Positions 18,179 through 28,364 of a stretch of 64,000 nucleotides of DNA are shown here, piece by piece. Position 1 is the stretch's first letter; each line of letters begins with the position of its first letter. A program made the position numbers and the translations under genes. Under the pieces are notes generated by a model. That model was not told where the DNA came from. It made no database searches and saw nothing but the letters and a program-made list of their open reading frames with translations. The stretch is from the NCBI GenBank assembly GCA_963786295.1, contig CAWAYV010000013.1, forward strand, positions 1 to 64,000. Direction: 5' to 3'. Origin of the DNA: JACCZX01 sp963786295 (GTDB lineage Bacteria; Pseudomonadota; Gammaproteobacteria; Burkholderiales; Burkholderiaceae_F).

Positions 18179-20845
18179 CTACACACGCCTCCTCGCGCCG
18201 CCTCCGCGAGTGGGCCTACGACTCGGGTTCTTTGGAGCTTCCCTCAGCTGGGCCACCATCGACTCGACTGGATCCCGCTCTTGACGATGTAGGCGACGAC
18301 GCAGGTGGTGAATCGCAGAAGTGTTGCGAAGGCGATTCGCGAGCTCACGGTCCGGCCATATGGTTCTTGCGTGGAATGCCACGAAGAGGCTCGCCGCAAC
18401 GTCATAGTCACGGCCATAAGCGTTGTCCCGCGAACGATGGCTGTCTGCGACCTCACGCACGCGTGCACTCTGATTTGCATCCAGCGTCGGCGTCCACGCC
18501 TCACGCCCTATACCAGCCTGGCCAGATAGTGCGAACGCGGCAACGGTCCCGACTTGGCCTGTATTAAGAGTCTCCAACCAGACCGACAGCAAACGATTCA
18601 ATACGGCCTCTGACGGTGTTTCACGCACATCCCGAGCATGCTGCGATAGCGCCCATGCCCATATGGCAGGCTCAAGCACATGTGGCTCGGTATGACGCAG
18701 GTGTCGCTCCACAACCTCCTTCGGCAGTTTGACTTCGAGCGCCCCCGTTGGATGTTCCATTAACAGGGCGCAATAAGTCAGCAAGCCCTTCCCGACATCG
18801 TCAAGAACATCACTGCTCACAATTCGTAATAGCTCGCTATGACCACCTGGGCTTACCCAATACTCCTCAGAGCGCTGATACGATGACAAGACACCGTAGG
18901 TGTGACTGAGCCACATATCACGGGGACATTCTCTCGAGGTGTAGAGATGCCAAGCTTGCGACAACAATTCGTTGCCGTACGCTCCTTTTACGAGAGCCGG
19001 CCAGTCGTCATCGGACCGGCAGCCTCTAGCGAAGAACGCGATCAACTGAAGCGCTGCCGTTAATGTCTCCGGAGATGCTTCAGCCTCTTCCACAAGACAC
19101 TGGACGAGCCTCGCAATCGGAGCCGGGAGCCTAGTCGGATACGACTTGTCAATCAGTCGATCGGCCTCAACCTGGCGGCGAAGATCCATACCCTTGCTGA
19201 CCAGAGCTGCGACGATTGGCTCCGCTTGCTTGCGAGCCAGTACCGTCGCCATCGGGATAACTTCTTTCCACTCTTCGGTTATCAAATGATCTTGTAGTGC
19301 TGTGAGTACATTGGCCTCCTTGTCGTAATCCATGTAGTGGCCTTCAACCGCCGCAACGGCGGCCAGGTACTCCTGAAACGTTAGATGCCGAAATTGATAG
19401 AAGGGGACGGTTCGAGGCCCCTCCATCTGACGTCCGACCTCGACAACAAGACTCGATCGTAGTTCCACCCGTTTCAGGAACTCGTGGGGGGTATCCTTCG
19501 CATATCGTCGAATTTGCGGAACTCGCTCGCGCGCTTCCTCCAGTAGTGCAAGCAGCTCCGTTTCTGTCGCCGTCTGCTTGCCGCGACGCATCAGTTCAAA
19601 GGCGACATATGCCAACTGTGGCACGGCCTCCTTCACGCTCAAGGGTACATGCCCCTTGATATTCCAAGTATCGAGAAGTATCTCGACTGCGCGGCCGTAC
19701 AGGCTGACTCGATCTGGTGGCAGGCGCCCGGCCCCGTGCTTAACTACCAGAAGCATTGTGAGTAGAAGCGGGTTCTCGGCAAGTCGTCGGAGGGAATCAT
19801 TTCGCAGCAAGACCTCCGCCACCTCTTGAGCTTCACGCTGTGCTTCTGGGGACTCTCCAACCATCAATTGATGCCAGTGGGCACACAGTGCGGAAATGCC
19901 ATCGCCGTCCAAAGGCGATAGTCGCCAGCGTTTACAGAAGCGAGCTAGGCTCGGCGCAACAAGACTAAACCCGGCTTCCCGACTTGTTACGACCAGTCGC
20001 GTAAGCTTGTTGTCGTCTAAGAATGATTCTAGGTGATCGACAAACGTTGTTCGCAAGGCGTCGTCATGAATTTCGTCGAGACCATCGATCAGAAGGAGCA
20101 CCTTGCCCTGTTTGAACCGTGGCATCAGGGCAGAGTTCAAGTCTCTTAATAGCACCTGGCCAGTGACTTCCGCCATGCGATTCAAAAGCGTAGGAATCGG
20201 CCAATGGATATGCTCGCGCCATTCTCGACATCGAATCATGACTGGCGTTAGGTCGAGGTCTGGCAAGCCGTCGAGGCTGGCACTCCGCCGAGCTGAGTCA
20301 GCGTAGGCGACCGCGAGGCGCTTCAGTAGCAGAGTCTTTCCACCGCCAGGAAGCGCCAAGAGAGCCAGTCGTCTGTGCTTTGCGAACACCTCACCGAAAG
20401 GCCGTGGGTCTCGATGTTTCTCCTGCCAACGAAGAAGCTTTTGCTCTCGATCCAGATCAGTTGAAGGGATATCTGGCGGAGAAAGCAGAACCGAAATAGG
20501 GACGAACAACCGCTCCAGATCGAACCGACGTTGCGCGGTGTCCATATCGGCCCGCATTCCCTCAATCGTCATCTGGCCGCAGTCTTTAATGAGGAACGTG
20601 CGATACTCACGCAGTGTTTCAAGCTGGTGCGAGGCCGGCGAACGTGCGAGCGACTTCGTTCGCCCAGCCTGATCACCGCTAATGCCGGTCGGGACAAAAT
20701 GCTTGGTGAGAAATCGCGGCAGATCACCGTGAGTCTTGCCGTAACCGAGTGGCTCAACAAATCCGTGCCAGTTGGTATCGGAGTGACGGGCTGCTACATC
20801 GCCGTCGGCAACAAGTGCATAGTGCTCTGGGGCCGCTGCGCCCAA
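18179..20845 (-). CDS. NACHT-type STAND NTPase with SIR2-like N-terminal remnant
   Basis: 888 residues from a TTG at 20845; no good ribosome binding site. The NTPase core is clear: Walker A LALLALPGGGKTLLLKRL (~160-177), Walker B GKVLLLIDGLDEIHDD (~247-262), then FYQFRHLTFQEYLAAVAAVE, the usual end of a NACHT module; a long helical C-terminal sensor follows. Upstream of the TTG the same frame stays open to ~20929 and reads RALFICGNTLDDPNFSALLR, matching the C-terminal part of SIR2-like domains, and YALVADGD...FVEPLGYGKTHGDL continues it. The NAD-binding N-terminal part is missing at the island edge, so an effector domain was probably truncated. SIR2- and NACHT-STAND proteins are known antiphage factors; here function is doubtful because the effector is incomplete. 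Confidence 0.8.
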   Translation of the reverse strand: MGAAAPEHYALVADGDVAARHSDTNWHGFVEPLGYGKTHGDLPRFLTKHFVPTGISGDQAGRTKSLARSPASHQLETLREYRTFLIKDCGQMTIEGMRADMDTAQRRFDLERLFVPISVLLSPPDIPSTDLDREQKLLRWQEKHRDPRPFGEVFAKHRRLALLALPGGGKTLLLKRLAVAYADSARRSASLDGLPDLDLTPVMIRCREWREHIHWPIPTLLNRMAEVTGQVLLRDLNSALMPRFKQGKVLLLIDGLDEIHDDALRTTFVDHLESFLDDNKLTRLVVTSREAGFSLVAPSLARFCKRWRLSPLDGDGISALCAHWHQLMVGESPEAQREAQEVAEVLLRNDSLRRLAENPLLLTMLLVVKHGAGRLPPDRVSLYGRAVEILLDTWNIKGHVPLSVKEAVPQLAYVAFELMRRGKQTATETELLALLEEARERVPQIRRYAKDTPHEFLKRVELRSSLVVEVGRQMEGPRTVPFYQFRHLTFQEYLAAVAAVEGHYMDYDKEANVLTALQDHLITEEWKEVIPMATVLARKQAEPIVAALVSKGMDLRRQVEADRLIDKSYPTRLPAPIARLVQCLVEEAEASPETLTAALQLIAFFARGCRSDDDWPALVKGAYGNELLSQAWHLYTSRECPRDMWLSHTYGVLSSYQRSEEYWVSPGGHSELLRIVSSDVLDDVGKGLLTYCALLMEHPTGALEVKLPKEVVERHLRHTEPHVLEPAIWAWALSQHARDVRETPSEAVLNRLLSVWLETLNTGQVGTVAAFALSGQAGIGREAWTPTLDANQSARVREVADSHRSRDNAYGRDYDVAASLFVAFHARTIWPDRELANRLRNTSAIHHLRRRLHRQERDPVESMVAQLREAPKNPSRRPTRGGGARRRV

Positions 20846-21100
20846 ATGATCTCGTAGCCATCTGAGAAGAGCCGAGAAATTTGGATCGTCTAAGGTGTTT
20901 CCGCAAATGAAAAGAGCACGATGACCAAGTCAAAGAAGTCCAGATCTTCACTCCAGTTGCGCTCAATCTGGTGAGCTGCACGACTCTGATGGGACGTCTC
21001 CAGCCGGCTCCGCTATTCGGTCGATGGGATCCGAAGCGTGATGGCGTGCCAACACATGGCACCCAACGAGGCGCTTAGCGTCCTAACAATTTGCTTTAGC
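20846..21100. other. island right end, decayed 5' part of the NACHT gene
   Basis: 20846-20929 is the open in-frame SIR2 remnant. Further right, frames give short pieces such as QIERNWSEDLDFFDLV but stops interrupt all of them. No integrase, promoter or other gene is seen before the tRNA-Val CCA at 21101. Confidence 0.5.
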
Positions 21101-21175
21101 TGGTGGGTGGTACAGGGTTCGAACCTGTGACCCCTGCCGTGTGAAGGCAGTGCTCTACCACTGAGCTAACCACCC
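21101..21175 (-). tRNA. tRNA-Val (CAC), CCA encoded; island insertion site
   Basis: Minus strand: GGGTGGTTAGCTCAGTGGTA at the 5' end, anticodon stem CTGCC/GGCAG with loop TTCACAC (anticodon CAC), T-arm CAGGTTCGAACCTG, acceptor CCACCC, A, CCA. All arms pair. The intact gene forms the right border of the 3-kb island; its 3' half is repeated at 18104. Confidence 0.95.
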
Positions 21176-21260
21176 GCGATGCGGACGCGAATTATTGCAT
21201 GGGCTCGCGCGCTATTTGCTTGCCTTACGATGTTTGGTTCGCGATGCCGCGGAGGCCGAT

Positions 21261-22806
21261 CTGAATCTTTCGCACACTCTGTTTCGCAGCGCCCGACGCC
21301 TGCCGCGCGCGGTGGCGGTGATCGAGCGCGACCGTATCGAACTCAGTTACGAGCAGCTTGCTGAGCGCTCGCTGCGCCTGGCTTCCGCGTTGATCGCACT
21401 TGGCGCGGGACCGGGCGCGCGCGTCGGCCTGCTGGCGCACAACTGCGCTGCGTATGTCGAGCTGATGTATGCGTGCTGGGCGGCCGGCGCTTGCGCGGTT
21501 CCGATCAACATGCGGCTGCACCCCAAGGAGGTTGCGTTCATTCTTGACGATGCGGACGTGCGAGTTGTATTCGTCACTGACGAAATCGACACGACGGCGA
21601 TCGAGGCTGAACGTAGCGGCGCCACGCACTTCGTCGACGTTGAAGGCTCCGAGTATCGCAAGCTGCTGCACTCCGAGCCGCTGTCGGTGCCGGCATTCGA
21701 TTCCGCGCAAGCTCCCGCGTGGCTCTTTTACACCAGCGGCACGACCGGACGCCCGAAGGGTGTCATCTTGACGCACGCCAATCTGCTGGCGATGGCGCTC
21801 AACTATCTCGCTGATGTCGACCACGCCACGGTCGGCGACCATCTGCTGCACGCCGCGCCAATGTCGCACGGCTCGGGGCTGTACACGATCCCGAATATCG
21901 CGGCAGGCGCGACGCAAATGATCCCGGCGTCGCATGGATTCGATGTGGACGAGATGGCGCACATCATTGCGTACACGCCGCACGTCAAGTTTTTTGCGGC
22001 ACCGACGATGGTGATGCGATTGGTCGACAGCTGGCGCAGCGAGCCCGAGCCCGTCAATCTCAAATCGATCATCTACGGCGGCGGGCCGATGTACGTGGCC
22101 GACTGTTTGCGCGCGCTCGAATGCTTCGGCGCGCGACTGGTGCAAATCTACGGTCAGGGTGAGGCGCCGATGACGATCACGGTCTTGCCCGCGAGCGACC
22201 ATATCGATGATCACGATGGCCACCGTCTCGACCGGCTCGGCTCGGTCGGACGTGCGCAAACGGGCGTCGAGGTAGCAGTGCTCGATGGCGACGATCAGCC
22301 GCTGCCGCCGGGCGAGCTAGGCGAAGTCTGTGTGCGCGGCGACGTCGTGATGGCTGGATATCTGAACAATCCGGAAGCCACGGCTGCAACGCTCGCCAAC
22401 GGCTGGCTGCACACCGGCGATGTCGGCCGCTTCGACGAGCACGGCTATCTGACGCTCGTCGATCGCAGCAAGGATCTGATCATCTCGGGCGGCTCGAACA
22501 TCTATCCGCGCGAAGTCGAGGAAGTGTTGCTGCGGCATCCTGCGGTCAAGGAGGCTGCGGTGTTCGGCGAACCCGACGCGCAGTGGGGTGAGTCGGTCGT
22601 CGCGGTGCTCGTGAGTGCAAACGGGCCAGCTTGCCGATGAACACGAGCTCGACTCGTTCTGTCTCGAGCACATCGCCCGCTTCAAGCGGCCGAAGCGCTA
22701 CGTGTTCGTCGAGCAACTACCGCGCAATGCGACCGGCAAGGTACTCAAGCGTGAGCTGCGAGCGCATCTGACGCGTGAGCAAAGCTCAACCGCCATACAG
22801 GCGTGA
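21261..22806 (+). CDS. class I adenylate-forming acyl-CoA synthetase (one frameshift)
   Basis: About 514 residues. AMP-binding motif WLFYTSGTTGRPKGVILTHA, the A5 region QIYGQGEAPMT, A7 GWLHTGDVGRFDEHGYLTLV, A8 DRSKDLIISGGSNIYPREVE and the catalytic lysine motif NATGKVLKREL are all present. Likely activates a fatty or aromatic acid as CoA thioester. The 1546-nt length contains one extra base near 22637 (GGGCC), moving the last 60 residues to the next frame. The best start is a CTG at 21261 behind GGAGG, giving LNLSHTLFRSARRLP; a TTG at 21195 is in frame but sits almost on the tRNA. The 3' end overlaps convergent dnaQ by 62 bp. Confidence 0.85.
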
Positions 22807-23479
22807 CCTTCGCTTCGCGCGCAATCGTGTCGAGCAACGCCTCGTGCGCCGCGATTTCTTCGGCCGCCACCACAACCGACACCAATTGACTGACATCGAC
22901 CGGACCGAAGTTCGCGGTCAACGTGTCGTCGTCGAGCACATCGATCACCAGGCTGTCCTGGCCGCGCGTCATCGCCAGGAACACGTCGGCCAACAGACCC
23001 GCGTCAAGCAAAGCGCCGTGCAAGGTTCGATGCGCGTTCGAGACCGCGTAGCGTTCGCACAGCGCGTCGAGCGAATTGCGCTTGCCCGGGTGCTGCTCGC
23101 GCGCGTGCTGCAACGAATCGGTGATCTTCAGGCAGTAGTCCGTGAAGCGGCCGCGTCCGATGCGCGCGAGCTCGGCGTCGAGAAACTCGATGTCGAACTC
23201 TGCGTTATGGATGATGACGTCGGCGTCTCTGACGAACTCCAGCAGGTCGTCGACGATTTCGCCGAATTTCGGCTTGCCTTCGAGAAACTGGCGGTTAATC
23301 CCGTGCACCGCGAGCGCGCCTTCGTCACAGTCGCGCTGCGGATTCACGTACTGGTGAAACCGCCTCTCGGTGACCCGACGGCCCACGATCTCGAACGCAC
23401 CGATCTCGATAATGCGGTGGCCGTCACGGACCTCGAGACCCGTTGTCTCGGTGTCGAGTACCACCAGCCTGGCAGTCAC
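22745..23479 (-). CDS. dnaQ: DNA polymerase III epsilon subunit (3'-5' proofreading exonuclease)
   Basis: 244 residues from GTG 23479, which overlaps the stop of the RND gene (GTGA). DEDDh exonuclease motifs: ExoI LVVLDTETTGLEVRDGHRII, ExoII VIIHNAEFDIEFLDAEL, ExoIII AHRTLHGALLDAGLLADVF. Proofreads the replicative polymerase as part of the core with alpha. The C-terminal alpha-binding tail is present, with ~10 extra residues overlapping the convergent ligase gene. In E. coli dnaQ is beside rnhA; here an efflux pair lies between them on the same strand. Confidence 0.95.
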   Translation of the reverse strand: MTARLVVLDTETTGLEVRDGHRIIEIGAFEIVGRRVTERRFHQYVNPQRDCDEGALAVHGINRQFLEGKPKFGEIVDDLLEFVRDADVIIHNAEFDIEFLDAELARIGRGRFTDYCLKITDSLQHAREQHPGKRNSLDALCERYAVSNAHRTLHGALLDAGLLADVFLAMTRGQDSLVIDVLDDDTLTANFGPVDVSQLVSVVVAAEEIAAHEALLDTIAREAKVTPVWRLSFAHASDALAAHA

Positions 23480-26400
23480 TCCGCGCCGCTCTCCGCCGTT
23501 GCAGGCTGCGCGTGCTGATGTGAGCCCATCCACTTGCCCAGCACCTGCTCCATCAGCGTGTACATCGTTGGAACGACGTATAGCGTCAGCAACGTTCCGA
23601 ACGTCAGGCCGCCGACGATCACCCAGCCGATTTGAATGCGGCTTTCGGCGCCGGCGCCGGATGCCATCGCCAGCGGCAGTGCGCCGAGCACCATCGCGCC
23701 GGTCGTCATCAGGATCGGCCGCAGCCGCAGCTCCGCCGAATGGCGAACCGCATCGAACAGCTTCTCGCCGCGCTCCTGCAGCTGGTTGGCGAACTCGACG
23801 ATCAGGATGCCGTGCTTCGTTATCAACCCGATCAGCGTGATCATGCCAATCTGGCTGTAGATGTTCCAAGTGCCGCCGGTTGCCCACAGCGCAAACAACG
23901 CGCCGGCGGCCGACAATGGCACGGAAAGCATGATCACGAACGGATCAGCAAAGCTCTCGAACTGCGCGGCCAGCACGAGATAGATGAAGATCAGCGCCAG
24001 TGCCAGCGTCAAATAAAAGCCGCCGCTCGCTTGCCGGAACTCACGCGACTGGCCGTTGACGTCGGTCAATGCATCGGTTGGCAGCACACGCTTCGCGGTG
24101 TCATCCATCATCTTCAGCGCATCGCCGATCGTGTAGCCCGGCGCCAGGTTGGCGGTGATGGTCACCGCGCGCAAGCGCTGAAAGTGGTTCAACGACGACG
24201 GCGACACGCCTTCGAGCAACGTTGACCACGTTTGCAAGCTGCACCATCGAGCCGTCGCGCGCACGAACGTAGATGTCGCTGATGTCGTTCGGGCGGCTGC
24301 GGTCGCGCGGTGCGACCTGCACGATCACGTCGTACTGCTCGCCATCTTTCTTGAAGCGCGTGATCTGCTGCCCGCCCAGCATCGTCTGCAGCGTGCGACC
24401 CACCGTTTCGACTGGAATGCCCAGATCGCCCAGCTTGTCGCGATTGACGTCGACGCGCAGCTCCGGTGTGTTCAACCGCAGATCGGACTGCGGCGTCTGC
24501 ACGATGCCAGTCTTCGAAATTTCGGCGATGAACTCTTGCGTGATGCGATCGAGCTCGGCATACGGCATCTGCGCCATGATCACGTACTCCACCGGCAGTG
24601 AACGGCCCGACTGCCCGAGCGACGGCGGATTGACTGCGAAGCCGATCACCCCGGGCAACGTCTGCAGCTGCTGATTCAGCTGGCGCGCGATGTCCTGTTG
24701 CTTGCGCTGCCGCTCTTCCCACGGCTTCAGCCGCAGCACCGCGGTGCCGTAGTCGACCGACGGAAACCCCGCGATCGCGTTGTAGGCGGCCATCTCCGGA
24801 ATCGTCGAAAAGAATTGCTCAACTGGGCGCAGCTGCTCGGAGGTGTAGTCGACGGTCGCTCCGGGCGGAGACTGCATGCGGCCGAAGATGACACCGCGAT
24901 CCTCCAGCGGTGCGAGCTCCGAACGCAGCAGCGAGAGGAAAAACAGCGCTACACCTGCCGTGACGAACCAGACAATCACGACGATCCAGCGCCGCTCGAG
25001 CAGCCATGCGAGCGAACGCGCATAGCCCTGCGTAAGCCCGTTGATCCAGCCTTCGACCATCGTGAACAGGCGGCCGTGCTTTTCCTCGTGCTTTAGCAAC
25101 TTGCTGCACATCATCGGCGACAGCGTCAGCGCGACGAAGCCCGAGACCAGCACTGCGCCGGCGAGCGTCAGCGCGAACTCGATGAAGAGTCGTCCAGTAC
25201 GGCCGGTCGCAAACGCGAGCGGTGCGTACACCGCCGTTAGCGTCAACGTCATCGCGACGACCGCAAAGCCGATCTCCTTGATCCCCTTGATCGCCGCCGA
25301 GACGCGGTCCATCCCCGCTTCGATGTTGCGGTAGATGTTTTCGAGCACGACGATTGCATCATCGACGACGAGCCCGATCGCCAGCACCATCGCCAGCAAT
25401 GTCAGCGTGTTGATCGTGAAGCCGAACGCGTACATCAGCGCGAACGAGCCCACCAGCGCCAGCGGAATCGTCACTAGCGGGATCAGCGTCGCCCGCAAGT
25501 TGCGCAGGAAGAAAAAGATCACGAGTGCGACCAGCAGCACCGCCTCGGCGACCGTCCGGAACACCGACTTGATCGAGCGGTCGATGAATACTGACGAGTC
25601 GTAGCTGATGCTGATGCTCATTCCCGGAGGCAGCGTCGGATTGATGCGCCTCAGCTCTTCGCGCAGCGCGGTTGACAGGTCGAGCGGGTTCGCCGACCGC
25701 CTGTTTGATCAGCCCCATATTGATCGATGGCTTGCCGTTGTATCGCGCGATCACACGCTCGTTGACAGCGCCGACCTGCACATCGGCCACGTCACGCAGC
25801 CGGACGGGATAGCCTTTAACGTTGGCGATGATCAGGTTTTCGAACTGGTCGCGCGTGCTGACGTCGGTCGTCGCAACGATCGAGAATTCGCGCTTTGCGG
25901 ATTCGATGCGGCCCGACGGCAACTCGAGGTTCTGTCGGCGCAGCGCGTTCTCGACGTCCAGCGACGTCAGCGCATACGCGGCAAGCCGGTCGCGGTCGAC
26001 ATTGATGCGCATCGACGTCACGCGCTCGCCGAAGATGCGCACATCGGCCGCTCCCGGCAGCACCGACAGGCGTGGCTTCACGTAACGCGTCAGATAGTCC
26101 GAGACTTCTAGCGAAGTACGGTCGCCCGCCGCGACCGCCATCCAGATGATCGGAAACGAATCCGATTCGACCTTCGCGATCACCGGCTCGTCGACCGTCT
26201 CCGGCAACCGCGCACGCACGCGCGCCACCTTGTCGCGCACGTCGGCCGCGGCCGAGTCCGGATCGCGTGTCAGGCGAAAGCGGACGTTGATCTGGCTTTG
26301 TTCAGAACGGCTCTGCGACGTCAGCAGCTCGACGCCCTCGATGCCCGCCAGAGAGTCTTCGAGCACCTTGGTGATTTGCGACTCGATCACGTCCGCGGAG

Positions 26401-26561
26401 GCACCCAGATACGTCGTCTGAACGCTCACCACCGGCTCGTCAATCCGCGGGTACTCGCGCACGTCGAGCCGTGTGTACGAGATCGCGCCGATCACCAGCA
26501 CCAGCAACGACAGCACGGTCGACAACACCGGCCGGCGTATGCACAACTCGAACAGGCTCAT
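23476..26561 (-). CDS. RND-family (HAE1-type) efflux transporter, two frameshifts
   Basis: About 1027 residues, the family length. Begins MSLFELCIRRPVLSTVLSLL at ATG 26561. Seen in order: the first periplasmic domain (TTYLGASADVIESQITKVLE), TM2-TM6 with LTLLAMVLAIGLVVDDAIVV (the proton-relay Asp pair), second periplasmic half, and the final TM block (GMITLIGLITKHGILIVEFA, GLTFGTLLTLYVVPTMY). Inner-membrane proton antiporter pairing with the upstream adaptor. Frame changes occur near 25690 (GGCGAAC, where GGCGCGAAC or similar is expected) and near 24220. Length modulo 3 equals two single-base insertions, suggesting base-calling error rather than decay. No TolC-like gene is nearby. Confidence 0.88.
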
Positions 26562-26635
26562 GCGAAGACCTCCGTACGTTGTGCAGCTGCTGCCTTGTTC
26601 GGGGGCGCGGCTTTTTGTTCGCCTTTTTCGCGCCT

Positions 26636-27790
26636 TCACCCTTCGGCGCTCGCGCCCGGTGACGTGCCTGGCTGCAGGATGCGAACCGGCTGTCCGTCGC
26701 GTGACAAACGCATGCCCGCAGTCACCACTTGATCACCCGCTGCCAGCCCTTCGACGATTTCAACGCGCGCGTCACGCCGCACACCGATCCTGACCGGGAC
26801 GCGCCGTGCTTGCCCGTCGACAACCTTGTAGACAAAGAACTCCGCTCCCTGCGGCACGATCGCCTCTTCGGGGACGAGCAGCGCGTTGGCGCGCTCGCCG
26901 ACGATCACGCGCACGCGGACAAACATTCCGGGACGCAGCTTGCCGGCGGTGTTCTCCAATTTCGCACGTATTTCCAGCGACCGTCCGTTGGCGTCGACTC
27001 GTGGATTGATCGCGTCGATCTGTGCCGGCGAAGCGCTCGCCCGGAAGCGCATCGGCCACCACTTCGATGCCTTGCCCGACTTTTATTTGCGTCAGATTGC
27101 GCTCGGGCAATCGAAAGTCGACCTTCAGGATGCGCACATCTTCGACGTTGACCAGATCAGCGCCGTCCTTGACGTAATCACCGAGGCTCACGCCGCGGAT
27201 GCCGACCACGCCGTCAAACGGCGCGACGATGCGCATCTTTGACAACCTCGCCTGCGCCAGCTTCAACTTCGCTTCGGCCACCTGCGCATTGGATGCCGCC
27301 GTGTCCTGAGCGCTCGAGCTGATGAACTTGCGGCTCGCAAGATCTTCGCTGCGTTTCAGGTTCGACAACGCCAGGTCGTACTCGGCCTTCATCTGCGCGA
27401 CTTCGGCCTCGTTCAGCGCGTTGTCGAGCGCAATCAGCAGTTGCCCTTTGCGCACGACCTGCCCATCTTTGAAGCCGATGGCGGAAATACGGCCGGGCAC
27501 TTCGGGACGCAGGATCACGCTTTCATTCGATTGCAGCGAACCGACTGCCTGCAAATCCTCATGCACGGTGGTCGGCTTCAGCTGAATTACTTCGACCGCA
27601 ATCGGTCCGAGCGGCACCACCCTTTGCGGCGCCAGCGGTCGCCGCTCTTCGAAGCGTCCGGCGCGCTCGTGCCTTTAACACCTGCGACTGCGTTCGGCCC
27701 GGGCGACAACCGATCCACCGCAAAATAGGCGAAAACGGCGACGGCCGCTAAGGCAACGACCGCCACGACGGTGACTCGGTTTCTCTTCAT
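26636..27790 (-). CDS. RND periplasmic adaptor (membrane fusion) protein, two frameshifts
   Basis: About 384 residues from ATG 27790. N-terminal membrane anchor VTVVAVVALAAVAVFAYFAV, lipoyl domain halves LRPEVPGRISAIGFKDGQVV and RIVAPFDGVVGIRGVSLGDY, helical hairpin EAEVAQMKAEYDLALSNLKR, beta-barrel and C-terminal GLAAGDQVVTAGMRLSRDG. Links the RND pump to an outer-membrane channel. Frame changes near 27620 and 27045 cancel in length. The 74-bp gap to the pump gene implies one transcript. Confidence 0.87.
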
Positions 27791-27851
27791 GTCCAGTTAG
27801 TTGCGCCCCACGCAACTTGGAGATCGAATTTAACACCCGACCCTGACTGCA

Positions 27852-28295
27852 TTACGTCGGCTGGTGAGATGCAGACACCGTTTCAGCCCCGCGGTTCGCC
27901 AATTCGTCCGCTCGCTCGTTGCCGACGTTGCCCGAATGGCCGCGCACCCACCGCCATTCGATGTCGTGCTTGGCCGCAACGTCGAACAAACGCTGCCACA
28001 AATCGGCGTTCTTGACGGCCTTTTTAGCGGCAGTTTTCCAGCCGCGCTGCATCCAGACGGGCAGCCACTCGGTAATCCCGAGCCGGACATACTGCGAATC
28101 GGTATGCACGATCACATGACAGCGGCGTTTCAGCGAGCCCAGTGCCTCGATCACCGCCATCAATTCCATCCGATTATTCGTCGTGGGATTCTCGCCGCCG
28201 AACAGTTCTTTCTCGCGATCACCGTGCAGCAACAGCGCACCCCAGCCACCCGGACCGGGATTACCCTTGCACGCACCATCCGTATAAATGTGGAC
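27852..28295 (-). CDS. rnhA: ribonuclease HI
   Basis: About 147 residues. Cleaves RNA in RNA-DNA hybrids. The four acidic catalytic positions are visible: VHIYTDGACKGNPGPGGWG (Asp), NNRMELMAVIEAL (Glu), VIVHTDSQYVRLGITEW (Asp), and HSGNVGNERADELANRGA (His, Asp). No ATG, GTG or TTG lies in frame before VHIYTDG; the adjacent frame reads TDKSPVLPNAHRL, which resembles a natural N-terminus, so an indel near 28296 probably hides the start. The coordinate given is the first recognisable residue. Between the yafS-like gene and the efflux pair. Confidence 0.92.
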   Translation of the reverse strand, partial: VHIYTDGACKGNPGPGGWGALLLHGDREKELFGGENPTTNNRMELMAVIEALGSLKRRCHVIVHTDSQYVRLGITEWLPVWMQRGWKTAAKKAVKNADLWQRLFDVAAKHDIEWRWVRGHSGNVGNERADELANRGAETVSASHQPT

Positions 28296-28364
28296 AGGGG
28301 AGCCGGTGCGCGTTCGGCAGCACCGGCGACTTGTCGGTTACGAGTTTTACGCTTCGCGCGTGCC

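Noticed and set aside
20930..21060. TIR-like reading (IERNWSEDLDFFDLVIVLFS) upstream of the NACHT gene
   Set aside because: The same DNA in the NACHT frame reads a clear SIR2 strand and the TIR-like frame hits a stop at once; too short to support a TIR domain.
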